From positions 124,001 through 188,000 of the forward strand of contig NZ_ULHE01000002.1 in NCBI RefSeq assembly GCF_900519355.1: DNA of 64,000 nt, in the 5' to 3' direction. Positions 8,029-16,692 of the stretch are shown here, in pieces; the stretch's first letter is position 1, and every line of letters begins with the position of its first letter. Origin of the DNA: Corynebacterium lactis (GTDB lineage: Bacteria; Actinomycetota; Actinomycetes; Mycobacteriales; Mycobacteriaceae). Position numbers and translations under genes: made by a program. Below the pieces are notes generated by a model. It did not search any database. It was not told the DNA's origin and worked only from the letters and a program-made list of their open reading frames with translations.

Positions 8029-9014
8029 CGTTGTGGGGTGGAGGAATGAGCCGCCGTGGGTTCCTACTCGGCGCAGGTCGGTGGGCGGCCCTGGGCGCGG
8101 TCGCCGGCGTTGTCGGTCCCACAGCTCTGGCCGGCTGCTCTATTGCGGACCTGGACCCGGCGAACCCGAAGCACCGGGATGGCCGCGAGATCCGCATCGG
8201 CTCGGCAATGTTCCCGGAGTCGGAAATTATCGCCCGAATCTGGGCGTACGCGCTGGCGGATGCGGGGCTAAAGGTCGAGGTCGTGCCGCAGATCGGCGCG
8301 AGGGATGTGTACCTGGAGGCCCTGCGCGAGGGCTCCGTCGACCTGGTCCCGGAGTATTCGGGAAACCTGGCCTCCTATTTTGGCGAGGTCGCGGCGGGCG
8401 CGGACGCGGAAGGAGTGGGGCGCGCCCTGCGCCGCAATCTGCCGAGCGGGCTTGAGGTACTGGCCCTCGCGCCCGCGGAGTCGAAGGACGCCTACCGCGT
8501 CACCCGCGAGACCTCCGAGAAATTCGGGGTGGTAAGCCTCGCTGACCTCGAAAAACTTCCGGGGCGAATCAAGATTGGTGGCGGCCCGGAGCTCTCCCAG
8601 CAGCCCTTCGGCCCGAAGGGGCTGTCCTCCTTCTACGGCATCGCCGCCGACCGCCTCGAGGTGGTGGGTTACGGCGACTCCGGCGGCCCCCTGACCATCC
8701 GGGCGCTGGAGCATGGCGCCGTCGACGTGGCCAATATCTTCACGACGACGCCACTGCTGGATTCCGCAGGCCAGCACGTCGATCTGGTGACCCTGGAGGA
8801 TCCGAAGCGCATGATCCTGGCGCAAAACGTCGTGGCACTCGGGCGTGCCGACGCCGTGCAGACCCGCGCCCGGGAAATCGTTGCTGCGGTGTCGTCGAAG
8901 CTGACCACCGATGACCTGGTGCGCATGAACGAGCGTTCCTCGGGCGAGGAGAAGGCGGGAGCGGCGCTGATCGCGCGGCAGTGGTTGGACTCCGCCAACG
9001 TGAACGGCCGGTAA
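8025..9014 (+). CDS. Osmolyte ABC transporter substrate-binding lipoprotein
   Basis: Extracytoplasmic substrate receptor of the importer (OpuAC/OsmF family). The N-terminus MSRRGFLLGAGRW has a twin-arginine motif and a hydrophobic stretch ending in the lipobox LAGCS, so it is probably exported folded by Tat and lipid-anchored at Cys. Ligand-fold segments include IGSAMFPESEIIARIWAYAL, VDLVPEYSGNL and DVANIFTTTPLLDS, typical of glycine betaine/choline binding proteins. ATG 8025 has GGGGAGG four bases upstream and overlaps the previous stop; ATG 8046 is an alternative. Last gene of the operon. The exact ligand is not evident. Confidence 0.9.
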   Translation: MTLWGGGMSRRGFLLGAGRWAALGAVAGVVGPTALAGCSIADLDPANPKHRDGREIRIGSAMFPESEIIARIWAYALADAGLKVEVVPQIGARDVYLEALREGSVDLVPEYSGNLASYFGEVAAGADAEGVGRALRRNLPSGLEVLALAPAESKDAYRVTRETSEKFGVVSLADLEKLPGRIKIGGGPELSQQPFGPKGLSSFYGIAADRLEVVGYGDSGGPLTIRALEHGAVDVANIFTTTPLLDSAGQHVDLVTLEDPKRMILAQNVVALGRADAVQTRAREIVAAVSSKLTTDDLVRMNERSSGEEKAGAALIARQWLDSANVNGR

Positions 9015-9167
9015 AACCCGGGAGTACGCGCGCGGGCCTATCGGGAACGCGAAGAAGAAAGGAGCCTAAAACCTTCCTGAACTGCCCTGTAAGCCACGCA
9101 ATTTCCACACCTTTTAAGGGTGACTCGCGTTTGAAGGCCGCACGACAACGAACAAATAATGTCCCTT

Positions 9168-10574
9168 ATGCGACTTACTGTGATTGGAACGGGCTATCTC
9201 GGCGCGACGCATGCGGCCGCGATGGCGGAGTTGGGCCACGAGGTACTGGGAGTCGACGTCGACCCCGACAAGATCGAGGCGCTGTCCGCAGGCCGCGTTC
9301 CCTTCTTCGAGCCCGGCCTGCCGGAGTTGCTGAAAAAGCACGTCGACTCCGGCCGACTCCGTTTCACCACCGACTACGACGAGGCCGCCGCCTTCGCCAC
9401 CGTCCACTTCGTGGGAGTCGGAACGCCGCAGGTCAAGGGCTCGTACGCCGCGGATGTTCGCTACGTCGATGCCGCTATCACCGAGTTGTCGCGCCGGGCC
9501 GTCGGCAAGCATGTGGTCTTTGGAAAGTCGACGGTTCCGGTGGGGACCGCGTCGAGGCTGCAGCAGTTGGCGTCGCTGACAGTGTCGGAGCGGGCTCGGC
9601 AGGCGCGCGAGGCAGGCGACACGCAGGCCGCCGACGCCCTGGAGAACACCAGCATTGAGGTCGCGTGGAACCCCGAGTTCCTGCGCGAGGGGCTGGCGGT
9701 CAAGGACACGCTTGAGCCGGACCGCGTGGTGCTGGGCCTGCAGAAGCCGGGCGCGGTCTGCGACGGCGCGGGCCGCGAGGCGGAGCCTGCCGCCGAGGCC
9801 ATCCTGCGCGAGTGCTTCGCGCCGATCCTCGCGCGCGAGACCCCCATCATCGTCACGGATACCGCCACCGCCGAGCTGGTGAAGGTCTCCGCCAACGCCT
9901 TCCTGGCTACCAAGATTTCCTTCATCAACGCGGTCTCCGAGATCTGCGAGGCGGCAGGAGCGGACGTCACCACGCTTGCCGACGCCATCGGCGCCGACGC
10001 CCGCATCGGCCGTCGTTTCCTCAACGCGGGGCTGGGCTTTGGCGGCGGGTGCCTGCCGAAGGACATCCGCGCGTTCATGGCGCGCGCCGGAGAGCTTGGC
10101 GCGGACCAGGCGCTGACCTTCCTCCGCGAGGTCGATGCCATTAATATGCGCCGCCGCGAAAAGGCCGTCGACCTGGTCAAAGAGAGCTTTGGCGGCTCCC
10201 TGCTGGGGCATACCGTGACGGTGCTGGGCGCGGCGTTCAAGCCCAATTCGGATGATGTGCGCGACTCCCCGGCCCTGTCGATCGCGGGCTCCCTGTCCCT
10301 GGCCGGCGCCGCCGTGGTGGTGCACGACCCGCAGGCGATGGAAACCGCCAAGCGCGTCTTCCCGACGCTGGACTACGCGCCGAGCATCGACGAGGCGCTC
10401 GCTGGCACCGAGATGGTCGTCGTCGCGACCGAGTGGCAGCAGTTCCGCGACATCGACCCGGTGCACGCCAAGTCGCTGGTCAAGCGCGCCGCCGTCCTCG
10501 ACGGCCGCAACTGCCTGCCGACGGCCGCGTGGCAGGATGCCGGCTGGGAGGTCACCAGCCTCGGCCGCGGTTAA
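9168..10574 (+). CDS. ugd: UDP-glucose 6-dehydrogenase
   Basis: Oxidises UDP-glucose to UDP-glucuronate with two NAD+, supplying glucuronate for cell-envelope or capsular glycans. The N-terminal Rossmann motif is MRLTVIGTGYLGATHAA. Further family motifs are FVGVGTPQ, FGKSTVPVGT, WNPEFLREGLAV, the catalytic Cys in GFGGGCLPKDIR, and the third-domain AAFKPNSDDVRDSP. At 468 residues it is slightly longer than the usual 430-450, owing to a loop after VGTASRLQQLAS. ATG 9168 matches the usual N-terminus; ATG 9159 is possible. No clear ribosome site precedes either. Two copies of CGTCGGCAAGC (9500, 9974) lie inside. Confidence 0.92.
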   Translation: MRLTVIGTGYLGATHAAAMAELGHEVLGVDVDPDKIEALSAGRVPFFEPGLPELLKKHVDSGRLRFTTDYDEAAAFATVHFVGVGTPQVKGSYAADVRYVDAAITELSRRAVGKHVVFGKSTVPVGTASRLQQLASLTVSERARQAREAGDTQAADALENTSIEVAWNPEFLREGLAVKDTLEPDRVVLGLQKPGAVCDGAGREAEPAAEAILRECFAPILARETPIIVTDTATAELVKVSANAFLATKISFINAVSEICEAAGADVTTLADAIGADARIGRRFLNAGLGFGGGCLPKDIRAFMARAGELGADQALTFLREVDAINMRRREKAVDLVKESFGGSLLGHTVTVLGAAFKPNSDDVRDSPALSIAGSLSLAGAAVVVHDPQAMETAKRVFPTLDYAPSIDEALAGTEMVVVATEWQQFRDIDPVHAKSLVKRAAVLDGRNCLPTAAWQDAGWEVTSLGRG

Positions 10575-10592
10575 TTGGCGGCCGCGGGGCCG

Positions 10593-12653
10593 CTAGATGC
10601 TGGCTGCCCGGGAGCGCTTCGGAATCTTCATGCCCTCCGGGGCGACGGTGTGCGCGGCGATGAAGGTCGTAATCGGCACCGCGAGGACTAGCGCGACAGC
10701 GCCGATAACGGAGCGCAGCAGCTCGGTGGCCACCACATCGGAGGTCAGTGTTTGCATCAGCGGTCGGTTGGAGACGCTGAGCAGGATCGACAGCGGCAGC
10801 GCCGTGCCGAGGTACGCCAGGACGAGCGTGTAGACCATGGAGGCGATGTGGTCCCGGCCGACGCGCATCGCAGAGCGGAAGACCTCTGTTGGGCGGGACC
10901 TGGGCGCCGCGTCGTAGAGCTCCTGCACGGTGGACGCCTGGGCGATGGTGACGTCGTTGAGCACGCCGAGCGCGCCGACGATGAAACCGGCCATGAGCAG
11001 GCCCGTGACGGAGACCTCCGGCAGGTAGAGCTGGATGAGCAGGTTGTCCTCGTTTCCGAGCCCGCGCAGTTGCGAGGTGGAAATCGCGAGGTTGGCCAGT
11101 AGCGCCGAGAGCACCATGGTGGTCAGGGTTCCCGCCAGCGCGGAAGCGGACTTCCAATTCACGCCGTGAACCAGGAAGAGCACGGGGAACAAGATCGCCG
11201 CGCCCGCCGTGATAGCGAGCGCAACCGGGTCGCCGCCGCGCAGCAGCGCCGGGACCAGGAAACCCATGACCGCTGCCAGCGTGATGCCGAGCCCGACGAG
11301 GCTCAGCAGGCCACGGGCCATGCCGACAATGGCAATGAGGACGACCGCGGCGCCGAGCCACAGCCAGATCGAGATGCTGCGGTCCAGGTCCAGGAACGTG
11401 TAGGTGTTCGCGCTCGCTTCTTGCACGTCCGCAATCGGAGCCGGTGCGACCTCTGTGGCAGGCGCCCCGGGTGCTTCGGGCGCTTCGGGGGCAGGCGCTG
11501 GCGCTGGGGCAGGAGCCGGGGCCTGCGGGGCTTCGGGAACCCCGGGAGCAGGTGGGGCGGGCGGCGCAGGCGGAGCATCATGGCCGGGCGCGGGCGCCGG
11601 AACAGGAGCGGGCGCCTGCATCCCCGGCGCACCAGGAACACCCGGTACTCCCGTCGCCCCGGGCAGACCCGGCACTCCTGTAATCCCCAGCTTGACTGGC
11701 CTATGAATCGCCAGAACGACCTTGTCGCCCTCCGATAGCTCAATTTCTCCGGGCATCCCGGAAGTCGACAACAGGGTCTTCTTGCCCTCATCGGGTCCAG
11801 AGGTCAGCTCGACAACCGAGAGCTGACATTCGGAGGCCTTGTTCGCCTGGGAGCCAGGAGCCGTCGGCAAGCCTGCGGGAACCGGCGACGGGGTCAGGCG
11901 AGGCTGCCCCGTGAACACGCGCCCAATGTCGGGCGAGGAGCAGGTACCGGGCTTGTGCTCCACGACAGTTCCGGTGACGGACTCGGCCGCACTCGTCTGC
12001 GACTCCAGGAATCCCGCCTTCGGCTTCGGCGCCTCACCGGAGGGCCACAGCCCGACGAGCGCGAGGAACGTCGCAATCGCCGCAACTACGAGCACAGTGC
12101 CCAAGAGGCGCCGCGCGACCAGCGGGTTGTGCCGCCGCTTCGTCGTTCCTTTTTCAGGGGCGGACGATGCGGGCTTCTTGCTTTGGGAAGTCTGCACTGG
12201 TCGCGCAGGGCGGGTAGGCTGCGCGTGCCTTGCCGACGCTAATCCCGACGCCACCGGTGCTGACGGCAACGTCGGTGGTTGTTGCGAGACTCGCGGAGCC
12301 TGCGCTGGTGGTGTTGTTGGCTGAGCTGGCGTGCGGGGCGCAGTTGGTTGAGCTGGCGTGCGAGGTGTTTGTGGTGCCGAGCTCCGAGGAGAAGCTCCTC
12401 CCATCCTGCTCGGACGGTTGCTCACTCTCGTGCCGCGTGCGTTGCTGCCAGTGCTTTGGGATTCTCGTGCACTCCCTCGGGGACCGACTAGACCAGGTGT
12501 GCGGACGTCGCCTGTATCACCTGCCCGGTATGCCAGATATGACTGGGCCGACCTGGCCACAGGGCTCGTCGGTACTGATGACTGGCCCGCCAGGGAGTGG
12601 CTTTTCGGAGCCTGGTCATCTGGTTCGTCTGGTTCTAGAGAGTGCCTTCCCAC
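10593..12653 (-). CDS. YibE/F-family membrane protein with collagen-like insert
   Basis: A 686-residue membrane protein. The first 180 residues are a Pro/Ser/Thr/Gln-rich, poorly ordered cytoplasmic region. One helix (about 183-205) leads to an extracytoplasmic domain (206-420). Seven or so helices (430-680) then carry the YibE/F signatures GFIVGALGVLNDVTIAQ and SMVYTLVLAYLGTALPL. The extracytoplasmic domain contains eight Gly-X-Y triplets (GIT GVP GLP GAT GVP GVP GAP GMQ, about 319-343), followed by a Pro/Ala run of about 70 residues (APAPAPAP, PPAPPAPP). YibE/F proteins have no firm function; transport has been suggested. The stop lies 18 bp from the convergent ugd. Confidence 0.85.
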   Translation of the reverse strand: MGRHSLEPDEPDDQAPKSHSLAGQSSVPTSPVARSAQSYLAYRAGDTGDVRTPGLVGPRGSARESQSTGSNARGTRVSNRPSRMGGASPRSSAPQTPRTPAQPTAPRTPAQPTTPPAQAPRVSQQPPTLPSAPVASGLASARHAQPTRPARPVQTSQSKKPASSAPEKGTTKRRHNPLVARRLLGTVLVVAAIATFLALVGLWPSGEAPKPKAGFLESQTSAAESVTGTVVEHKPGTCSSPDIGRVFTGQPRLTPSPVPAGLPTAPGSQANKASECQLSVVELTSGPDEGKKTLLSTSGMPGEIELSEGDKVVLAIHRPVKLGITGVPGLPGATGVPGVPGAPGMQAPAPVPAPAPGHDAPPAPPAPPAPGVPEAPQAPAPAPAPAPAPEAPEAPGAPATEVAPAPIADVQEASANTYTFLDLDRSISIWLWLGAAVVLIAIVGMARGLLSLVGLGITLAAVMGFLVPALLRGGDPVALAITAGAAILFPVLFLVHGVNWKSASALAGTLTTMVLSALLANLAISTSQLRGLGNEDNLLIQLYLPEVSVTGLLMAGFIVGALGVLNDVTIAQASTVQELYDAAPRSRPTEVFRSAMRVGRDHIASMVYTLVLAYLGTALPLSILLSVSNRPLMQTLTSDVVATELLRSVIGAVALVLAVPITTFIAAHTVAPEGMKIPKRSRAASI

Positions 12654-13130
12654 GTCTACTACGGTAGCGCCTGCGGGGCTATGGATTCAGGAGGCTGAAC
12701 ATGTGTTGTGCGTGGTATGGCGGTCTGTGCAGTTCGGCGTATTGGTGGAAGGGGGAGAGGGGCCGTCATGTCTTGCTCTGCGTCCTTCTGGCCTGCCGTT
12801 CCACAGCCCTGTGGAGGCGTGGCAAATCCCACAAGTAACAAATTTCTCACGGAACACACCAGCCACAGGTAAGGGGCGGAAAACGGCGCCTGCGGGAGTC
12901 AATTCTCAATTTGTGTCGTGATTTAGGGGTCGGTCGAAAATCTGACCTGGGCTTTTGTAAGAACTCAACAACACTATTTGAGAGCTGACTCCATGATGGG
13001 CCCAGAATCGGCCTCTTAACTGCAACCTTCCCGCTGAAAGGGGCCCGAATTTGGGCGAGCTGGCCCGAGCTGAGGCGACGGCGGCCCAAAACACAGGCCC
13101 CAAGACCCAGGCCTACCAGCCCGCCAAAGC
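12654..13130. other. Intergenic region without a recognisable gene
   Basis: About 480 bp between the YibE/F gene start and the alaT stop, both on the minus strand. It should hold the YibE/F promoter near 12654-12720. I see no convincing coding region, RNA gene or strong hairpin. Confidence 0.5.
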
Positions 13131-14528
13131 CTACTGCTTGTAGCTGGCCAGGAAGTTGCCCAGGCGCTCGATCGCCTCGGTCAGCTCGCGCGCCCACGGC
13201 AGGGTAACGATGCGGAAGTGGTCCGGCGTCGGGAAGTTGAAGCCGGTGCCGCCGACCATGAGGATCTTCTCCTCGCGCAGGATGTCGAGCATCAGCTTCT
13301 CGTCATCGTGAATCTCGTAGACGTTCGGGTCCAGCTTCGGGAACGCGTACATTGCGCCCATCGGCTTCACGCAGGACACGCCCGGAATCGAGGTCAGCCC
13401 CTCGTAGGCGGCGTTGCGCTGCTCGAGCAGGCGCCCGCCGGGCAGAATCAGGTCGTTAATCGACTGGTAACCACCGAGCGCCACCTGAATGCCGTGCTGT
13501 GCGGGCACATTCGGGCACAGTCGCGTGCTGGCCAGGAGGTTGATGCCCTCGATGAAGCCCTCGGCGTGGCGCTTCGGGCCGGTCAGCACCATCCAGCCGG
13601 CGCGGTAGCCCGCAACGCGGTAGGTCTTGGACAGGCCGTTGAAGGTGATACAGAGCAGGTCCGGGGCCAGCGAAGCGGTCGAGATGTGCTCCGCATCGTC
13701 GTAGAGAATCCGGTCGTAGATTTCGTCGGAAAGCAAAAGCAGCGAGTTCTCGCGCGCGATCTCGACGATGTCCTCCAATACCTGGCGGGAGTATACGGCG
13801 CCGGTTGGGTTGTTCGGGTTGATGATGACAATCGCCTTGGTGCGGTCGGTCACCTTCGAGCGGATGTCCTCGATGTCCGGCGCCCAGTCGTTGTCCTCGT
13901 CGCAGATGTAGTGCACCGGCTTGCCGCCGGCCAGCGTCGTCGCGGCGGTCCACAGCGGGTAGTCGGGTGCGGGGATGAGGACCTCGTCGCCCTCGTTGAG
14001 TAGCGCCTGCGTCGTGATCGAGATCAGCTCCGACACGCCATTGCCCAGCCACACGTCGCCCACGTCGAAGCGCGGGAACTCCGGGTCCATCTCGTATCGC
14101 GTGACGACGGCACGGCGCGCCGAGTAAATGCCCTTGGACTCCGAGTAGCCCTGTGCGTGCGGAAGGGCGCGCACCATGTCCTGCACGATCGTGTCGGGTG
14201 CGTCGAAGCCGAACTTCGCAGGGTTGCCCGTGTTCAGCATGAGGATGCGGTGGCCGTCGGCCTCCATCTTCTCTGCCAAGGTGGTCACCGGGCCGCGGAT
14301 GTCGTAGAGGACGTTCTGCAGCTTGGTGGACTGGTCCAGCGGCTTCAGGGCCGTGCGACGCGGCGCCTTGATGTCCCCGCGGCGGGTCGCCAGGCGTGCG
14401 GCGCGAGTCTGCTCGGCCTGGGCGGCCTGGGTGGCCTGGGAGCTGGCGGCTGCGTTGCCGCCCGCGGTGTTGTCGCTGACGTTGTTGCCTGTGGGGATCT
14501 CTTTGCTGGAACTCACCTGACTAAGCAT
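13131..14528 (-). CDS. alaT: Alanine aminotransferase (AlaT-type, class I)
   Basis: PLP-dependent transaminase interconverting pyruvate plus glutamate with alanine plus 2-oxoglutarate. Core motifs: GNPAKFGFDAPDTI, the aromatic PLP-stacking segment PDYPLWTAATTLAGG, NPNNPTGAVYS, SDEIYDRILYD, the Schiff-base Lys in FNGLSKTYRVAGYRAGW and the C-terminal HFRIVTLPW. At 465 residues it is about 50 longer than common AlaT. The extra part is an N-terminal Ala/Gln/Thr-rich leader (SSQATQAAQAEQTRAARLATRR) that looks disordered. ATG 14528 is the only good upstream start, though a shorter form beginning nearer the conserved KPLDQSTKLQNVLYD cannot be excluded. Confidence 0.93.
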   Translation of the reverse strand: MLSQVSSSKEIPTGNNVSDNTAGGNAAASSQATQAAQAEQTRAARLATRRGDIKAPRRTALKPLDQSTKLQNVLYDIRGPVTTLAEKMEADGHRILMLNTGNPAKFGFDAPDTIVQDMVRALPHAQGYSESKGIYSARRAVVTRYEMDPEFPRFDVGDVWLGNGVSELISITTQALLNEGDEVLIPAPDYPLWTAATTLAGGKPVHYICDEDNDWAPDIEDIRSKVTDRTKAIVIINPNNPTGAVYSRQVLEDIVEIARENSLLLLSDEIYDRILYDDAEHISTASLAPDLLCITFNGLSKTYRVAGYRAGWMVLTGPKRHAEGFIEGINLLASTRLCPNVPAQHGIQVALGGYQSINDLILPGGRLLEQRNAAYEGLTSIPGVSCVKPMGAMYAFPKLDPNVYEIHDDEKLMLDILREEKILMVGGTGFNFPTPDHFRIVTLPWARELTEAIERLGNFLASYKQ

Positions 14529-14636
14529 GCCACTTGAGCTTGCTCGATGGCTCCATATGGGCGGTTCAACCGCGATTACTTCGGCTATATCGTCACAGAT
14601 TCCCCGAGATAGGGGGCGGTTTGGGGCGCTGGGGGG

Positions 14637-14684
14637 CGTCGTAAAGCGGATGGCTAGCCGCCAACCGCCATCCGCTTAACGACG
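14637..14684. repeat. 17-bp inverted repeat built on CGTCGTAAAGCG
   Basis: Arms 14638-14654 and 14667-14683 match at 16 of 17 bases and contain CGTCGTAAAGCG and its mirror with one change. The loop is 12 nt. The site lies downstream of the YceI terminator and about 110 bp upstream of alaT. Two other intergenic places carry the same word (16669 and 29936-29972). Confidence 0.75.
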
Positions 14685-14765
14685 TCATGCCAGGCGGCCG
14701 ACGTTATGCCAGCGCGTACGGTGTCACAACGTCGCGCAGGCACGACGTCGAGAGAAGGATAGGGA

Positions 14766-14803
14766 AAGGCCCAGGCGCGTGAAGGGAATCGCGCCTGGGC
14801 CTT
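14766..14803 (-). terminator. Terminator downstream of the YceI gene
   Basis: A perfect 14-bp stem (14766-14779 with 14790-14803; arm AAGGCCCAGGCGCG) with a 10-nt loop, followed on the minus strand by TTTCCC. It lies about 100 nt after the YceI stop. Confidence 0.8.
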
Positions 14804-14901
14804 CGTTGCACCATGGGTGAGGTGCGCTTCTCCGCTGGCAGGGCTGCTGATTGTTAGGTGACGAATCGCTAACCCGCGCTGTGCGGCGCTATCAGCAGGG
14901 G

Positions 14902-15438
14902 CTACTGCTTAACAGCGGAGCCTTCGATCTGCAGGGTGACATCGTTGCCGATGAGGACGCCGCCGGTCTTCAGCGGAGCGTTGTACTCGACGCCGAAGTC
15001 GTTGCGGTCGATGCGGGTGGTGGCCTCGAAGCCGACGCGGGTCTGGCCCCACGGGTCCTCGGCGGAGCCGAAGAGGTCGACGTCGAGGTCGACGGACTTG
15101 GTAACGCCGTTGATGGTCAGGTCGCCCTTGACGGTGGCCTTCTCGTCGGAGTGCAGCTCAATCGAGGTGGACTTGAAGGTGATCTCCGGGTGCTCCTCGG
15201 CGCCGAAGAAGTCCTTGGTGCGCAGGTGGTTGTCGCGGTCCTCGTTATCGGTGTTGATGGAGTTGGCCTTGATGGTGGCAACTGCGGAGGAGTTGGCCGG
15301 GTTCTCAGCATCGAACTCGATGGTGGCGTCGAACTCCTCGAAGCGGCCGTGGACCTTGGTCACCATTGCGTGGCGAACCGAGAAGCCAACGAAAGAGTGC
15401 TGAACGTCGAGAGCGTAGGTGCCGGAAGCGTATGCCAT
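14902..15438 (-). CDS. YceI-family polyisoprenoid-binding-like protein
   Basis: Lipocalin-like beta-barrel of 178 residues, a usual family size; relatives bind polyisoprenoids or quinone-like lipids. Family features are GTYALDVQHSFVGFSVRHAM at the start, FEEFDATIEFD, the repeated strand pattern with KDFFGAEEHPEITFKST, and FGVEYNAPL near the end. No signal peptide is seen, so it is probably cytosolic. ATG 15438 has AGGAG at a good distance. The promoter is 15604-15632, with RosR-like operators overlapping the -35 and the start point. In C. glutamicum a YceI-like gene (cg1322) is a known RosR target, which supports a role in oxidative stress. Confidence 0.92.
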   Translation of the reverse strand: MAYASGTYALDVQHSFVGFSVRHAMVTKVHGRFEEFDATIEFDAENPANSSAVATIKANSINTDNEDRDNHLRTKDFFGAEEHPEITFKSTSIELHSDEKATVKGDLTINGVTKSVDLDVDLFGSAEDPWGQTRVGFEATTRIDRNDFGVEYNAPLKTGGVLIGNDVTLQIEGSAVKQ

Positions 15439-15590
15439 GAAAGTCTCCTGGGAAGTCGTAGTTGTCGAAAGTTAAGTAAAGATCTGTCGAGGTAATTTGT
15501 TGCAATGCCGCGGGGAGGGGCGTGAACGAGTGCCTTTGATTCCCAGGCGCCTTTAGTGTCAGAGGTGCCTAGGCTCCCCCGCCCTGCGAC

Positions 15591-15635
15591 GTTGACGTGA
15601 CAACTATAACCAGAAACTGACGGACGTGTCAACAA
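15591..15635 (-). promoter_or_regulatory. YceI promoter with two RosR-like operators
   Basis: On the minus strand, -35 TTGACA (15632-15627), a 17-bp spacer and -10 TTATAG (15609-15604) form a near-ideal promoter, giving a start near 15597 and a leader of about 160 nt. One RosR-like site (15618-15635, half TTGTTGACACGT perfect) covers the -35. The second (15591-15604, GTTGACGTGACAAC) covers the start point. Binding there would block RNA polymerase. Confidence 0.6.
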
Positions 15636-15695
15636 AAATAAGTTTTATGGCCCTACCCTGCGGTTTTGCAAGGTAAGGCCATTGGTGGGGGCGCG

Positions 15696-15759
15696 GCGCC
15701 GAGCGCCAGCAATGCCCAGCCCCCAGCAGCGCCGAGCGCCAGCAATGCTCAGCCCCCAG
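15696..15759. repeat. 31-bp direct repeat after the AhpD-like gene
   Basis: Units 15696-15726 and 15729-15759 are identical except for one base. They start GCGCCGAGCGCCAGCAATG and repeat with a 33-bp period, just past the stop of the gene ending at 15766. Confidence 0.8.
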
Positions 15760-15765
15760 TCCCCC

Positions 15766-16272
15766 CTAGTAATCCAGCGCCGGATGCCCCGAGGCAATCG
15801 AGATGCGGTTGAAGGTATTGATCATGATGATTGACCACTCCAGTACCGCGACCTGCTCCTCGGCAAGCGTCGTGCAGGCGGTAATCGCCGAGCGGTTATT
15901 CACCACCGACTCCGGCAGTAGCGTCAGGCTCTCGCAGAGCTCCAGCGCCGCGCGCTCCTCCTCGGTGTAGATGTCCCGGGCCTCGCGCCAGGCTGGCAGC
16001 AGGTCGAGTTTGCGCTGCGGGACCCCGACCTTGCGCGCCTGCGGCATGTGGATCGACAGGCAGGTCGTGCATCGGTTGAGCTGGCTGGCGCGCACCGAAA
16101 TCAGCTCGACCAACTGCGGGTCCAGGTCCACCTCCGCGCAGAGCTCGCGCACGGCGTTGCGCACCGACACCATCGACTTGAAGATATCCGGGAAGAACTT
16201 ATCTAGGTAGGGGCCGTGCGCAATGCCGGCGATGTCGGCCTTGTCCAACTTCTTGTGCGGCATGGCGCTCAT
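15766..16272 (-). CDS. Carboxymuconolactone decarboxylase/AhpD-like protein
   Basis: All-alpha CMD-fold protein of 168 residues with the AhpD-type redox motif CTTCLSIH (C-x-x-C-x-x-x-H) in the helix LVELISVRASQLNRC. AhpD-like members reduce peroxides or peroxiredoxin partners through this Cys pair. The start ATG 16272 follows the stop of the GNAT gene immediately (TAAATG), so the two are co-translated; an internal ATG at 16263 is possible. Genes around it (pirin, YceI, FMN reductase, LLM) suggest an oxidative or electrophile stress role. Confidence 0.88.
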   Translation of the reverse strand: MSAMPHKKLDKADIAGIAHGPYLDKFFPDIFKSMVSVRNAVRELCAEVDLDPQLVELISVRASQLNRCTTCLSIHMPQARKVGVPQRKLDLLPAWREARDIYTEEERAALELCESLTLLPESVVNNRSAITACTTLAEEQVAVLEWSIIMINTFNRISIASGHPALDY

Positions 16273-16644
16273 TTAGATGCCAGCTTCCTGCATGACCTTC
16301 TGGAACGCGCGCAGGTCGTCCATGTTCGGCAGGCGCCAGACGCCGTCGAACTCCTCGCCGTGCTTCTTCAGCCACGCGCTGACAAACGGGCACACCGCCA
16401 GGATTGGCACGCCTTCGGCGTCGGTGTCCTCCAGTGCCTTCTTAATCAGGATGGACGCGAGCCCCCGGCCTTCGTACTCCTCGCCGATGACGGTGTGGAA
16501 GAACACGCGCTCGCCGTTCATGGGGAGGTACTGCGTGTATCCCGCCACGCTATCGGCGCCCGCGTACGCGATCGCGAAATAGCCGTGCTCCGGGTCCTTG
16601 AAAACTTCTACGGCCTCGCCGTTCTTGTCAGTCAGTGTGCTCAT
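16273..16644 (-). CDS. GNAT-family N-acetyltransferase (YjdJ-like, small)
   Basis: A 123-residue single-domain acetyltransferase of the small GNAT group (PF14542-like). The acetyl-CoA loop is EEYEGRGLASILIKKAL, preceded by the strand FFHTVIGEEY, and the C-terminus has AVCPFVSAWLKKH, a sequence typical of this subgroup. It should acetylate an amine or protein N-terminus; no substrate is known. A strong ribosome site (AGGGAGG) precedes ATG 16644. It forms one unit with the AhpD-like gene downstream and lies 48 bp after the pirin gene on the same strand. A CGTCGTAAAGCG word sits in that gap. Confidence 0.85.
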   Translation of the reverse strand: MSTLTDKNGEAVEVFKDPEHGYFAIAYAGADSVAGYTQYLPMNGERVFFHTVIGEEYEGRGLASILIKKALEDTDAEGVPILAVCPFVSAWLKKHGEEFDGVWRLPNMDDLRAFQKVMQEAGI

Positions 16645-16692
16645 TGTGAACCTCCCTAGTTGTTTTTCGCTTTACGACGGGTCTTCCGTGCC

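Noticed and set aside
9114..10466. A 450-codon minus-strand frame opposite ugd
   Set aside because: The plus strand encodes complete UDP-glucose dehydrogenase with all catalytic motifs.
12654..12921. Short plus-strand frame upstream of the YibE/F gene
   Set aside because: No ribosome site, no recognisable sequence, and it mostly overlaps the complement of the YibE/F N-terminus.
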